The translations under genes were made by a program, and so were the position numbers. A DNA stretch of 64,000 nucleotides from CADDZO01 sp035294145 (GTDB taxonomy: Bacteria; Chloroflexota; Dormibacteria; Dormibacterales; Dormibacteraceae), in contig DATGLL010000142.1 of assembly GCA_035294145.1 (NCBI GenBank), positions 1-64,000 of the forward strand, written 5' to 3'. Each line of letters begins with the position of its first letter. Position 1 is the stretch's first letter. The notes below the pieces were generated by a model that saw nothing but the letters and a program-made list of their open reading frames with translations, made no database searches and was not told where the DNA came from. This document shows, in pieces, positions 8,448 through 17,158 of this stretch.

Positions 8448-9713
8448 ATGACCCCTGCCGAGGCGAGGGTGCGCATCCGACAGCGGTCGGGTCTGAACGC
8501 CTTCATCTCCCTCACCGACGAGGACGGCCAGGGGCCGGTGGTGGCGGTGAAGGACCTGGTCGACGTCCGGGGCACGGTGACCACCGCCGGCTCCCGGCTC
8601 CTGCCCGCCGTGCCCGCCGAGGACGACGCGCCGGTGATCGCGCGCATGCGGCAGTTCGGCTGCGTCGTGATCGGAAAGACCAACCTCCACGAGTGGGCGT
8701 TCGGGCTCACCAGCGAGAACCCCCACTACGGCCCCGTTCGCAACCCCCTCGACCCGAGCCGGGTCGCGGGCGGCTCCTCGGGTGGGTCGGCGGCGGCGGT
8801 GGCAGCTGGCCTCTGCGACTGGGCGCTGGGCACCGACACCGGCGGCTCGATCCGGGTTCCCGCGGCCCTCTGCGGCGTGGTCGGCTTCAAACCCACCGTG
8901 GGCACCGTCGACACCGAGGGAGTCGTCCCGCTGAGCCGCACCCTGGACACGCTGGGGCCTCTGGCCCCTGACGTCCGGGGCGCGGCCCGGGCCTTGGAGA
9001 TGATGTCCGAGTTGACCGGCCTGGTCCCGGAGCGGATCCCACCACGAGAGCGATTGCGGATCGCCGTGCCCGAGGGCTGGGACGACGATCTCCGACCGGA
9101 GATCGAGCTGGCCTGGCGGGCGGCAAGCGAGGGGCTGCCCCGGATCCCTCTGCCGGAGCGAGGGCGCCTGGTCGACTGCGGCCGTACGATCCTGTTCGCG
9201 GAGGCGGCGGCCTTCCATCGCCGTCGGCTGGAGCGCCACGCCGAGGGGTTCGGGGCCGACGTCCTGGCCCTGCTCCGACAGGCTCAGCAGGTGAGCCGGG
9301 AAGAGTACCGGGCGGCGCTGCTCGAGCAGTCGCGTCTACGGCTTGAGGTGGAGGCCGCCATGCAGGACTGGGACGCCCTGCTGCTCCCCGCGACCCGTGG
9401 GCCTGCGCCCCGGATCGGAGCTGCCCACGATCGTGGCTTGCTCTCCGACACCACCCGGCCCTTCAACACCACCGGGCAGCCGGTGATCGCGCTTCCCGCC
9501 CCGCTCCCAGACGACGCCGGGCTGCCGGTGGGCGTGCAGGTGGTCGGCCACTTCGGGGAAGAGGGGAGGCTGGTGCAGGTGGCCTTGGCGCTCGAGGCCG
9601 CCTTCGCCGCCCGGCGCGCCTCCGCCGCGGGAGGCGAGACGCCCATTCCCCACCGTCCCGAGCAGGACCGCCCACCCAGATCAGAGGCGGCCCAAAGGCC
9701 AGGATCCCTCTAG
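8448..9713 (+). CDS. Amidase-signature family hydrolase
   Basis: The 421-residue protein has the Ser-cisSer-Lys triad of the amidase signature family: Lys35 in AVKD, the cis-serine in GGSSGGS (110/111) and the nucleophile Ser134 in TDTGGSIRVPAA. Such enzymes hydrolyse amides to a carboxylate and ammonia; the exact substrate cannot be read from sequence, and GatA function is unlikely because gatB and gatC are absent. It is divergent from the cox operon and directly upstream of a liv-type importer, which suggests use of an imported amide or N-containing compound. The last 40 residues are an unusual Pro/Arg-rich tail. Confidence 0.88.
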   Translation: MTPAEARVRIRQRSGLNAFISLTDEDGQGPVVAVKDLVDVRGTVTTAGSRLLPAVPAEDDAPVIARMRQFGCVVIGKTNLHEWAFGLTSENPHYGPVRNPLDPSRVAGGSSGGSAAAVAAGLCDWALGTDTGGSIRVPAALCGVVGFKPTVGTVDTEGVVPLSRTLDTLGPLAPDVRGAARALEMMSELTGLVPERIPPRERLRIAVPEGWDDDLRPEIELAWRAASEGLPRIPLPERGRLVDCGRTILFAEAAAFHRRRLERHAEGFGADVLALLRQAQQVSREEYRAALLEQSRLRLEVEAAMQDWDALLLPATRGPAPRIGAAHDRGLLSDTTRPFNTTGQPVIALPAPLPDDAGLPVGVQVVGHFGEEGRLVQVALALEAAFAARRASAAGGETPIPHRPEQDRPPRSEAAQRPGSL

Positions 9714-9716
9714 AAT
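9711..9716 (+). promoter_or_regulatory. -10 element (TAGAAT) for the liv operon
   Basis: TAGAAT overlaps the amidase TAG stop codon. It matches the -10 form seen before other genes in this window and would start a transcript near 9723, ahead of the liv genes. It has not been tested. Confidence 0.35.
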
Positions 9717-9810
9717 CAGGCCACCTCGCCAGGATGGCCCGAGCGCCGGGGGAGCAAGGCCCAGGGAGCTCAAGAACGTCAGCCCGGGGAGGTTCACAGG
9801 AGGGGAGGCC

Positions 9811-9945
9811 GTGAAGCGGAGAAGCCACGTGGCGAAGCGATCCATGCCGTTCGTCGTCGCCGGCGCCTTCGTTCGCGACCCTGGCCAAGCGGTCCCGCCC
9901 AAGGCTGGGGCATCCGCCCCATCGAGCCGGAGCGATGCGCCCTAA
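9811..9945 (+). CDS. 44-codon ORF at the livK position (leader or remnant)
   Basis: A GTG with AGGAGG nearby opens a 44-codon frame ending TAA at 9943-9945. The start is basic and then hydrophobic (VKRRSHVAKR, then SMPFVVAGAFV), like the beginning of a signal peptide, and then becomes low complexity. It overlaps the livG ATG by 11 nt, so its translation could couple to livG. The site is where a substrate-binding protein gene (livK) normally sits. It may be a leader peptide, a remnant of a deleted livK, or chance. Confidence 0.3.
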   Translation: MKRRSHVAKRSMPFVVAGAFVRDPGQAVPPKAGASAPSSRSDAP

Positions 9946-10744
9946 CGCAGGGGCGGCGAGCGGGGAAGCGGTGCTGGAGGCGCAGGGCCTGACCCGTCGG
10001 TTCGGCGGGGTGGTGGCGGTGGACGACGTCTCGGTCCGGGTCGGGGCCGGCGAGCTCGCCGGCGTCATCGGTCCCAACGGAGCCGGCAAGTCCACGCTCT
10101 TCCACCTGATCGCCGGCCACCTCCGACCTCACCGCGGTCGGATCTCATGGGTCGGGCAGGACATCACCCGGCAGCCCCCGGAACGACGGGCCCGGCTCGG
10201 CATCGCCATCGCCTTTCAGGCGGTGCGCCTCTTCCGGGGCATGACCGTGCTGGAGAACGTCATGGTGGGGGCGCACGCCTGGACCCACCACGGCTTCTGG
10301 GAGGCGTTCCTACGGCTGCCTCGGCACCGGCGTGAGGAGCGGGAGATCCGGGCCTCGGCCGAGCGGGCGCTCGCCCGGACCGGCCTTGAGGAGACGGCCG
10401 GCCGTCTGGCCGAGTCGCTTCCCCTCGGCCAACAGCGCACGGTGCAGATCGCCCGCGCCCTCTGCGCCAACCCTCGTCTCCTGCTCCTCGACGAGCCGGC
10501 CTCGGGGCTGCGGGCCGGGGAGCGAGAGCGGCTGGCGGAGCTCCTGCGGGGACTCGAGCAGGAGGGGCTGTCCATGCTGCTCGTGGAGCATGACGTGGCC
10601 TTCGTGACCGGCCTGGCCAACCGGATCACCGTGTTGGACCATGGTCGCGTGATCGCCGAGGGGCCGGCGGAGCAGATCCGCGACGACCCCGCGGTGATCA
10701 CCGCCTACCTGGGCCGAACTCGGGAGCGTGCCAACGGTGCTTGA
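9935..10744 (+). CDS. livG: Branched-chain amino-acid-type ABC transporter ATPase LivG
   Basis: The 269-residue cytoplasmic ATPase has Walker A GPNGAGKS (46-53), the LivG-type variant signature LPLGQQR, Walker B LLLLDEPASG and the LivG C-terminal region. Family members power uptake of branched-chain amino acids, and in relatives urea or short amides. The ATG at 9935 lies inside the end of a 44-codon upstream frame. It overlaps livF by 17 nt. Confidence 0.93.
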   Translation: MRPNAGAASGEAVLEAQGLTRRFGGVVAVDDVSVRVGAGELAGVIGPNGAGKSTLFHLIAGHLRPHRGRISWVGQDITRQPPERRARLGIAIAFQAVRLFRGMTVLENVMVGAHAWTHHGFWEAFLRLPRHRREEREIRASAERALARTGLEETAGRLAESLPLGQQRTVQIARALCANPRLLLLDEPASGLRAGERERLAELLRGLEQEGLSMLLVEHDVAFVTGLANRITVLDHGRVIAEGPAEQIRDDPAVITAYLGRTRERANGA

Positions 10745-11423
10745 GGTCGATAACCTGGTCGTCCGTTACGGGCAGGCCACCGCCCTGGACGGCGTCAGCC
10801 TGCGGGTCGAGCGGGGCGAGATGGTGGCCCTGGTCGGCCCCAACGGAGCCGGCAAGTCCACGCTGCTCAACACGATCTCAGGGTTGATCACGCCGGCGGA
10901 GGGGAGCTACCGAGTGACGGGCAGGCTGGCCCAGGTGCCGGAGGGCCGGCAGCTCTTCGCCAACATGACGGTCGAGGACAACCTGCGGCTGGGCGCTTGG
11001 CGGGTTCGAGATCGGGACTGTCGTCGCATCTACGACCTCTTCCCGCAGCTCGGGGGGCTCCGCCACCGGCTGGCCGGGACGCTGTCCGGGGGTGAGCAAC
11101 AGATGGTGGCCGTGGGTCGGGCCTTGATGGCCCAGCCCGACCTGCTGGCCGTGGACGAACTCTCGCTGGGCCTGGCGCCCCGGGTGGTGGACACGCTGGC
11201 GGAGCACCTGGTCCAGCTCAATCGGGAGACAGGCATGGCCATCTTGCTGGTTGAGCAGAACGCTCGCCTCGCCCTCGAGCTCTGCCCTCGAGCCTACGTG
11301 CTGGAGGCGGGCCGAATCGCCGTCAGTGGCACCTCCGAGGAGCTCAGCCGGACGGCGGCGGTGCGGGCCGCCTACCTGGGCGGTGCGGCGGACGAGATCG
11401 TGGGGTCGCCGAACCAGCCATGA
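10728..11423 (+). CDS. livF: Branched-chain amino-acid-type ABC transporter ATPase LivF
   Basis: The 231-residue second ATPase of the importer has Walker A GPNGAGKS (37-44), signature LSGGEQQ (119-125) and Walker B LLAVDELSLGLAP, the typical LivF form. It starts at GTG 10728, inside the end of livG, so the two are translationally coupled. It heterodimerises with LivG below the LivH/LivM pore. Confidence 0.93.
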   Translation: MPTVLEVDNLVVRYGQATALDGVSLRVERGEMVALVGPNGAGKSTLLNTISGLITPAEGSYRVTGRLAQVPEGRQLFANMTVEDNLRLGAWRVRDRDCRRIYDLFPQLGGLRHRLAGTLSGGEQQMVAVGRALMAQPDLLAVDELSLGLAPRVVDTLAEHLVQLNRETGMAILLVEQNARLALELCPRAYVLEAGRIAVSGTSEELSRTAAVRAAYLGGAADEIVGSPNQP

Positions 11424-11451
11424 TCGGACGAGATCGGGGTCGGCCGGCGCC

Positions 11452-12315
11452 ATGACCTTGTTCCTCCAGTACGCGCTCAGCGGGGTCGCCACCGGCTGCA
11501 CGTTCGCGCTGGTGGCCACCGGCTTCGTCGTGATCTATCGCGTGTCACGGGTGGTCAACTTCGCCCAAGGCATCTTCGCCGTGATCGCCGGCATGGCCAC
11601 CTCCTCCTTGCTCTCCCGAGGCGTGCCTCACGGCCTGGCTGAGGCCCTGGCCGTGGTCCTCGCCGCCCTGGTAGGGCTGGTGGTGGGCATCATCGCCCTT
11701 GGGCGTCGGGGGACGCCTCCGCTCGCCTCCCTGATCATCACCCTCGGCTTGGGCATCGGCTCCTACGCCGCGATCATCATGGCCTGGGGTGACCAGCCGG
11801 TCTCGTTCACCGGCCTGCCGGGCCTGGCCCGAGCCGGCGGGGTGAGCATCCAGTACCAGTTCCTGCTGGTGGTGGTGGTCACCGCCATCACTTTCGGTCT
11901 GCTGAGCCTGTTCTTCGACCACACCTACCTCGGCAAGGGGCTCACCGCCTGCTCCAGCAACCCATACGCGGCACGGTTGGTGGGCATCGACGTCCACCGC
12001 ATGGGGCTGCTGGCCTTCACCCTCGGAGGCGCGCTGGGAGGGCTGGCCGGGGTGCTCATCACCCCCCTCCAGCCGGTCTCCTTCGATTCCGACGTGGGCA
12101 TCGCCATCAACGGCTTCGCGGCCGCGATCTTCGGCGGCCTCCTGCGCCCGGGCACGGCCCTGGTCGGGGCCCTGGTGCTGGGGGTGGCCGAGGCCCTGGT
12201 GGCCGGCTACTACCGCGCTTCCTTCGAGAGCGGCGTCGCCCTGGTGGTCATGCTCGGGCTCATGGTCTGGCAGGCCAGCCGGCGCTCGCCCGCGGTCGAG
12301 GAGGAGATGGTGTGA
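11452..12315 (+). CDS. livH: Branched-chain amino-acid-type ABC permease LivH
   Basis: The 287-residue membrane protein has about eight hydrophobic segments and opens with the family pattern FLQYALSGVATGCTFALVATG, followed by VVNFAQGIFAVIAG. The ATG at 11452 is chosen because the longer upstream frame only covers livF in another frame. It forms the transmembrane pore with LivM and overlaps livM by four bases (GTGA). Confidence 0.92.
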   Translation: MTLFLQYALSGVATGCTFALVATGFVVIYRVSRVVNFAQGIFAVIAGMATSSLLSRGVPHGLAEALAVVLAALVGLVVGIIALGRRGTPPLASLIITLGLGIGSYAAIIMAWGDQPVSFTGLPGLARAGGVSIQYQFLLVVVVTAITFGLLSLFFDHTYLGKGLTACSSNPYAARLVGIDVHRMGLLAFTLGGALGGLAGVLITPLQPVSFDSDVGIAINGFAAAIFGGLLRPGTALVGALVLGVAEALVAGYYRASFESGVALVVMLGLMVWQASRRSPAVEEEMV

Positions 12316-13346
12316 ACGTCCTCCGACGCCGCTCCCTGGCTTTCTGGGCTGGCCTGGCCGCGGCCGTGGCCTCCCTGCTCACACCCATCGCCCTCGACGA
12401 CTCCCAGCTGACGGTGTACGTGTTCATCGGCCTCTCGGCGATCGTGGTGGCGGGTCTCTCCTTGCTCATGGGATTCGCGGGGCAGGTCTCGCTCGGGCAG
12501 GCCGCCTTCTACGCCATCGGCGCCTACACCGCGGCCATCCTCACCCGGATGCTGAACGTGCCCACGCTGCTCTCCCTGGCCATCGCCACCGCCTTCACCG
12601 GCGCCGTGGCCATGGTGGTGGGGCTGCCGCTCCTCCGGTTACGCGGTCACTACCTGGCCTTCGCCACCCTGGCCTTCCAACTCATCGTCCTCTCGGCGAT
12701 CGGGGAGTTCCGGGGCTTGACTGGGGGCGACACCGGCATGCCGGGCATCCCCACCCTCTCCATCGGGCCCCTTGCCATTCAAGGTCAGTACCGGACCTTC
12801 ATCTATGCCTACGTCACCTGGGTATTGGTGGCGGCGGTGATGCTCCTCAACCGGAACCTGGTGCGCTCGCGACCAGGCCGGGGGCTACGGGCGCTCGCGA
12901 CCAGCGAGGCAGGGGCGCTGGCGGCCGGGGTGCCGGTCGTCCGCTACAAGCTCCAGGTCTTCGCCCTCTCGGCTGCGTACGCCGGACTCGCCGGCGGGAT
13001 CTACGCCTTCTTCGTGAGCTACATCGCGCCGGGCTCGTTCCCGGTGCTGCTGTCGGTCCAGTTCCTGATCATGGCCGTGGTCGGAGGTCTCGGTTCCATC
13101 TGGGGGTCGACGGTCGGCGCCACCGTCGTCTACCTCCTGGTCCAGCTCCTGCAGAGCCTCGGCACCGGGCCTGGCCTCCCGCTCCAGCTCCCGGCCATCC
13201 TCTCCTACGCCGTCTACGGCCTGGTGCTGGTCCTGATCATGCTCTTCCTGCCCCAAGGCCTCTTGCCTGCCATCCAGGGCTGGATCTCGTCCCAGCGCGC
13301 CATCTCCGCGGTCGAGGCTCCAGCCCGGTCGACGCCGCTGGACTGA
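12312..13346 (+). CDS. livM: Branched-chain amino-acid-type ABC permease LivM
   Basis: The 344-residue membrane protein has about ten hydrophobic segments and LivM motifs GFAGQVSLGQAAFYAIGAY and GGLGSIWGSTVGA. The GTG start overlaps the livH stop. It is the last gene of livGFHM. No livK is found next to the operon, so the importer must borrow a binding protein encoded elsewhere or have lost one. Confidence 0.92.
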   Translation: MNVLRRRSLAFWAGLAAAVASLLTPIALDDSQLTVYVFIGLSAIVVAGLSLLMGFAGQVSLGQAAFYAIGAYTAAILTRMLNVPTLLSLAIATAFTGAVAMVVGLPLLRLRGHYLAFATLAFQLIVLSAIGEFRGLTGGDTGMPGIPTLSIGPLAIQGQYRTFIYAYVTWVLVAAVMLLNRNLVRSRPGRGLRALATSEAGALAAGVPVVRYKLQVFALSAAYAGLAGGIYAFFVSYIAPGSFPVLLSVQFLIMAVVGGLGSIWGSTVGATVVYLLVQLLQSLGTGPGLPLQLPAILSYAVYGLVLVLIMLFLPQGLLPAIQGWISSQRAISAVEAPARSTPLD

Positions 13347-13663
13347 GCGCTGCGGAGGAGGGCTGAGACCGACCGCGGCCGTGGGCGGGCCCAGGACCGG
13401 AGCGCACGGGCACCGGCCCCGAGGACAGGGCGAGGAGCCTTGAGCCACCGGCCCCCGAAGCGGGGGCCGCGCTCGGGCGCCAGGCCCTCCCTCCTGGCGG
13501 CAACCCGGGCCGACCGCGGGCGAGCCGGGACGCCGCTTGCGCGCGCCCAGCTGGCCGGCCACCAACCACGACGGTCGCGGTCGTCGAGCAGGCGCGAGTC
13601 GGCGCCGAGGACGAGGGCGAGCGGGCCCACGAGCAGGAGGAAGAGCAGCACGGCGACGGTCAT
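13214..13663 (-). CDS. Possible small single-pass membrane protein (3' end uncertain)
   Basis: An ATG at 13663, with AGGTG close upstream, begins MTVAVLLFLLLVGPLALVLG followed by ADSRLLDDRDRRGWWP. This is the pattern of short actinobacterial-type proteins with one N-terminal membrane helix and an Asp/Arg-rich motif. The frame stays open for 149 codons and runs into the end of livM, where it is probably meaningless; the biologically real part may be only the first 40-70 residues, or a stop may have been lost. It is divergent from the LysR gene at 13730. Confidence 0.4.
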   Translation of the reverse strand: MTVAVLLFLLLVGPLALVLGADSRLLDDRDRRGWWPASWARASGVPARPRSARVAARREGLAPERGPRFGGRWLKAPRPVLGAGARALRSWARPRPRSVSALLRSAQSSGVDRAGASTAEMARWDEIQPWMAGKRPWGRKSMIRTSTRP

Positions 13664-13690
13664 CACCTGGCGATGATGAGCGCCCCCCAC

Positions 13691-13720
13691 CGATGCGAGC
13701 AACGCATCGTTCCTCATAAT
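13691..13720 (+). promoter_or_regulatory. LysR-type operator and -10 element for the LysR gene
   Basis: CGATGCG-AGCAA-CGCATCG (13691-13709) is a perfect dyad with the T-N11-A core typical of LysR-type regulators. A CATAAT -10 element follows at 13715-13720, nine bases before the ATG at 13730, so the transcript would start almost at the start codon. The layout suggests autoregulation. Confidence 0.55.
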
Positions 13721-13729
13721 CCAATCGGG

Positions 13730-14695
13730 ATGCTCGATCGCTGGGCCGACCTCCAGCTGCGCCACCTGCTCGCGCTCCAGGCGGTGGCGCGGGAGGGCTC
13801 GTTCTGGGCAGCAGCCGACCTGCTCGACTGCAGCCAGTCCACCGTCAGCCAGCGGATCGCCACCCTGGAGCGCATCGTGGGCGAGCGCCTGGTGGAGCGC
13901 ACGCGGGGGCGGCGGCCGGCCGGCCTGACCGAGGCGGGGCAGCGTTTGCTGCACCACATCGAGCCGATCCTGGCCCGGGCCGAGGCCGCCCGCGCCGACT
14001 TCGCCGCCTTCTCCAGCGGGGCGGCTGGGCGCCTGCGGCTCGGCATCTACCAGAGCGCAGGGGCGAAGATCCTGCCGGCGCTGCTTCGCGAGTACGCCAC
14101 GGCCTGGCCAACGGTCGAGATCGGGCTCACCGAGACCTGGCTGGACGACCAGCTACTGGAGGCCTTGGAGCGGGGAGAGCTGGATCTGACCTTCGCCTTC
14201 TCCCCCCTCCCGCCGGGCCCGTTCGCCGCCGTCCCGCTGCTCGAAGACCCGTATGTGCTCCTGGTCCCGGCCAACTCGGAGCTGGCCTCCAGGCCGCCCT
14301 CGGCCCGTGACCTCCAGGAGCTTCCTCTGATCGGGTTCCGACGCTGCCGCATCATCCAGCACATGGAGGGCCAGCTTCGGGCCCACGGGGTGAAGCCGGC
14401 GTTCATCTTTCGCTCAGACGACAACGCCATCGTGCAGGCCATGGTGGCGGCCGGTCGCGGCGTCGCCGTGGTCCCCTTCCTCACGGTCGAGCGCGATGAC
14501 CCCGGGGTCAAGGTCCTGCCCCCCTCGCTCCCCCTCTCGCCCCGCATCGTCGTGCTGGCCTGGCACCGGGACCGCTACCAATCCCCGGCCGCCAAGGCCT
14601 TCGTGGAGACGGCCAGGCAGGTCTGCGCCGACCTGCAGGAGGCACTCCGAGCAGCGGTGCCGGTCGAGGCGGCCACGGAACGGGGGCTGGGCTGA
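13730..14695 (+). CDS. LysR-family transcriptional regulator
   Basis: The 321-residue protein has an N-terminal winged helix-turn-helix (LRHLLALQAVAREGSF... LLDCSQSTVSQRIATLE, about 10-50) and a periplasmic-binding-like effector domain from about residue 80. The ATG at 13730 is preferred over one at 13673 because the operator dyad and -10 element lie between them. It probably controls itself and the downstream MFS/dehydrogenase/aldolase genes. The effector is unknown. Confidence 0.9.
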   Translation: MLDRWADLQLRHLLALQAVAREGSFWAAADLLDCSQSTVSQRIATLERIVGERLVERTRGRRPAGLTEAGQRLLHHIEPILARAEAARADFAAFSSGAAGRLRLGIYQSAGAKILPALLREYATAWPTVEIGLTETWLDDQLLEALERGELDLTFAFSPLPPGPFAAVPLLEDPYVLLVPANSELASRPPSARDLQELPLIGFRRCRIIQHMEGQLRAHGVKPAFIFRSDDNAIVQAMVAAGRGVAVVPFLTVERDDPGVKVLPPSLPLSPRIVVLAWHRDRYQSPAAKAFVETARQVCADLQEALRAAVPVEAATERGLG

Positions 14696-14739
14696 CGGGA
14701 ACGGCCAACCCCCGACCCAGCGGGCCAGCGCCCCGGCTG

Positions 14740-16134
14740 GTGGGCACGGTGCTGCTCGGCACCTTGCTCAACCCCCTCAACTCCTCGATGATCGCGGTGG
14801 CCCTGGTCCAGCTCCACCAGGACTTCCGGGTCGACCTGTCCACCGCTTCTTGGCTGGTCTCAGGCTTCTACCTGGCCGCCGCCGTCGGCCAGCCGGTGGC
14901 CGGGCGCCTGGCCGACCTGTTCGGGCCACGCCGCATCTTCTGCGCAGGCCTGGCCCTGGGTGGCACCACCAGCGCCCTGGCTCCGTTGGCTCCGAGCTTC
15001 GCGTGGCTGGTCGTGGCGCGAGTGGTCCAGGCGATCGGCACCTCAGCCGCCTTCCCTGCCGGTCTGGCCCTGATCCGTCGGAACGACGCCGGGGGACGGA
15101 CGCCGGCCGGGGCGCTTGCCGCCCTCTCGGTCGCCTCCAACGTCAGCGCCTCGCTGGGGCCAGCCCTCGGCGGTCTCCTGGTCAGCTCCGGGAGCTGGCG
15201 GGCCATCTTCCTCGTCAACGTGCCCATCACCCTGACCGGTCTGCTCCTCAGCGCGCGCTGGTTGCCGGCCGACCCCTGGCTCCGTATCGACTCGGGGCAC
15301 CCCGCAGGGCGGTCCTGGGGATGGTCCCGGGCCTCGGCGGTAGTGGCAAGGCTGCGGCGGATCGACCTCCCCGGCGTCGCGCTCTTCGCCGGCCTGCTCG
15401 TGGCCTTGCTCGCCTTCCTGCTCTCAGCATCGACCCGGCCGGTTTGGCCGTTGCTGCCTGCCGCCGGGCTCGCCGCCGGCCTGCTCGGCGTTCGTGAGCT
15501 CCAGGCCACCGAACCCTTCGTGGACCTCCGCATGCTTGCGGCCCACCGGCGCCTGATCGGCGTCTATGCCCAGTTCGCGGCCGTGAACCTGGTCTTCTAC
15601 TCGATCTTCCTGGGCCTGGCGGTCTGGCTCGAGCAGGTGCGCAGGCTGGATCCCGGGCAGACCGGCTTGGTCATGCTGCCCTTGACCGCGTTGGCCGTGC
15701 TGGTGAGCCCCCTGGCGGCGGGGCTGATCCGGAGGGCCGGCGCCCGATCCTCGCTGGTGATCGGCTCCACCACCCTGACCCTTGGATGCCTGCTGCTGCT
15801 CCTCTTGCAACCGGCCACCCCCATCCTCGTCCTCCTGGGCGTGGGTGCGGTGCTGGGGCTGCCGACCGGCTTCAACAACCTCGGGCTCCAGGCAGCGCTC
15901 TACGAGGCAGCGCCGCCGGAGGCCATCGGGGCGGCGGGGGGACAGTTCCAGACCTTCCGCTACCTCGGCGCCATCCTCTCCACCAGCCTGCTCGGGACCG
16001 TGTTCGGCCAGCCCGGGGCGGGCCCACGGCTCCAGCTGCTGGCGCTGGGCCTAGCCGCCATCAGCGTCCTCCTCGTCGTCGCCGCAGTCCGCTTCCCTGG
16101 CCGCTCCCCCCGGATGGCCGCCCCCCGAGCCTGA
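14740..16134 (+). CDS. MFS transporter, DHA2/EmrB-like
   Basis: The 464-residue protein has about 14 hydrophobic segments. It starts near the first helix with LNPLNSSMIAVALVQL, the form of motif D in drug:H+ antiporter-2 proteins, and has GRLADLFGPRR as motif A between helices 2 and 3. It begins at GTG 14740, 44 bp after the LysR gene, and is likely in the same transcript. Family members export drugs or metabolites by proton exchange. Here it could export an intermediate or substrate analogue of the following catabolic genes. Confidence 0.88.
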   Translation: MGTVLLGTLLNPLNSSMIAVALVQLHQDFRVDLSTASWLVSGFYLAAAVGQPVAGRLADLFGPRRIFCAGLALGGTTSALAPLAPSFAWLVVARVVQAIGTSAAFPAGLALIRRNDAGGRTPAGALAALSVASNVSASLGPALGGLLVSSGSWRAIFLVNVPITLTGLLLSARWLPADPWLRIDSGHPAGRSWGWSRASAVVARLRRIDLPGVALFAGLLVALLAFLLSASTRPVWPLLPAAGLAAGLLGVRELQATEPFVDLRMLAAHRRLIGVYAQFAAVNLVFYSIFLGLAVWLEQVRRLDPGQTGLVMLPLTALAVLVSPLAAGLIRRAGARSSLVIGSTTLTLGCLLLLLLQPATPILVLLGVGAVLGLPTGFNNLGLQAALYEAAPPEAIGAAGGQFQTFRYLGAILSTSLLGTVFGQPGAGPRLQLLALGLAAISVLLVVAAVRFPGRSPRMAAPRA

Positions 16135-16192
16135 CCGCGGACGGAGGCGGTCACGACCGCCACCGGCCCGGCCCCGGTCCTACACTGCGAAC

Positions 16193-17158
16193 GTGACCTA
16201 CCGTGTCGCCTGTTTGAGCCCGTACTCGGAGGAGACCGTCCGCTCGCTCTTCCGAGGCGCCTACGAGGTCGAGGTGGCCTTGGCCCCACCCCCGCCGGCT
16301 CCCGAGGCCTTGCCCGACCTGCTCCGGGAGGCGGATCTGGTCCTGGGCGACAAGCGCCACCGGCACCGTCTCGATCGATCGGTCCTGGCCATCATGTCGA
16401 GGTGCCGGCTGATCCAACAGCCGGCAGCGGGGTTCGACACCATCGATCACCGGGCGGCGGCCGAGCTGGGGATCCCCGTGGCCAACGCTGCCGGGTACAA
16501 CCGGGACTCGGTCGCCGACTGGACGATCATGGCCATCCTCACCCTGGTGCGCCGGGGGGCCGAGGCCGACCGGCGGATGCGGCGCGGGGAGTGGCCCCCA
16601 AGCGAGCTGTGCGGCCGGGAGCTGGGAGCTCTCACGGTCGGGATCGTGGGCTTGGGGAACACGGGCGGCGCGGTCGCCGCCCGGCTCAGGGCCTTCGGCT
16701 GCCGCATCCTCTTCGCCGACCCCATCCCCCGCAGCCTCCCAGGGGCGGAGCCGGTAAGCCTCGATCGGCTGCTGGCCGAGGCCGACGTGGTCACCGTCCA
16801 CGTCCCCTTGGACGAAGGGACACGGGGGCTCTTGAACAGCGACCGACTGGGCCGCATGCGCCCCGGGGCGCTCCTGGTCAACGCCAGCCGAGGCCCGGTG
16901 GTGGACGAGCCCGCGCTGGTCCAGGCCCTGGAGACGGGGCACCTGGGCGGGGCGGCCCTGGATGTCTTCGAGGAGGAACCGCTCGCCCCCAACTCCCCGC
17001 TCCGCCGCCTGGAGAACGTGTTCCTGACCCCGCACATCGCCGGCCTTACCCAGGAGGCGGAGGACCGGCTACTGGAGGTGTGCGGCGCCAACCTCCGGCG
17101 CGTCCTCGAGGGGTTGGAGCCATTCAACGTGGTCAACGGGGTGACGAGGAGACGATGA
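16193..17158 (+). CDS. D-isomer-specific 2-hydroxyacid dehydrogenase
   Basis: The 321-residue NAD(P)-dependent dehydrogenase has the Rossmann motif GLGNTG (153-158) and catalytic residues Arg233 (SRGPVVDE), a Glu near 262 (DVFEEEP) and His281 (PHIAG). It interconverts a 2-oxoacid and a D-2-hydroxyacid. Relatives act on glyoxylate, hydroxypyruvate or phosphoglycerate; the lack of a C-terminal ACT domain argues against SerA. The GTG start lies six bases after a TACACT -10 element. It overlaps the next gene by four bases, so the partner aldolase probably makes or uses its oxoacid. Confidence 0.88.
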   Translation: MTYRVACLSPYSEETVRSLFRGAYEVEVALAPPPPAPEALPDLLREADLVLGDKRHRHRLDRSVLAIMSRCRLIQQPAAGFDTIDHRAAAELGIPVANAAGYNRDSVADWTIMAILTLVRRGAEADRRMRRGEWPPSELCGRELGALTVGIVGLGNTGGAVAARLRAFGCRILFADPIPRSLPGAEPVSLDRLLAEADVVTVHVPLDEGTRGLLNSDRLGRMRPGALLVNASRGPVVDEPALVQALETGHLGGAALDVFEEEPLAPNSPLRRLENVFLTPHIAGLTQEAEDRLLEVCGANLRRVLEGLEPFNVVNGVTRRR

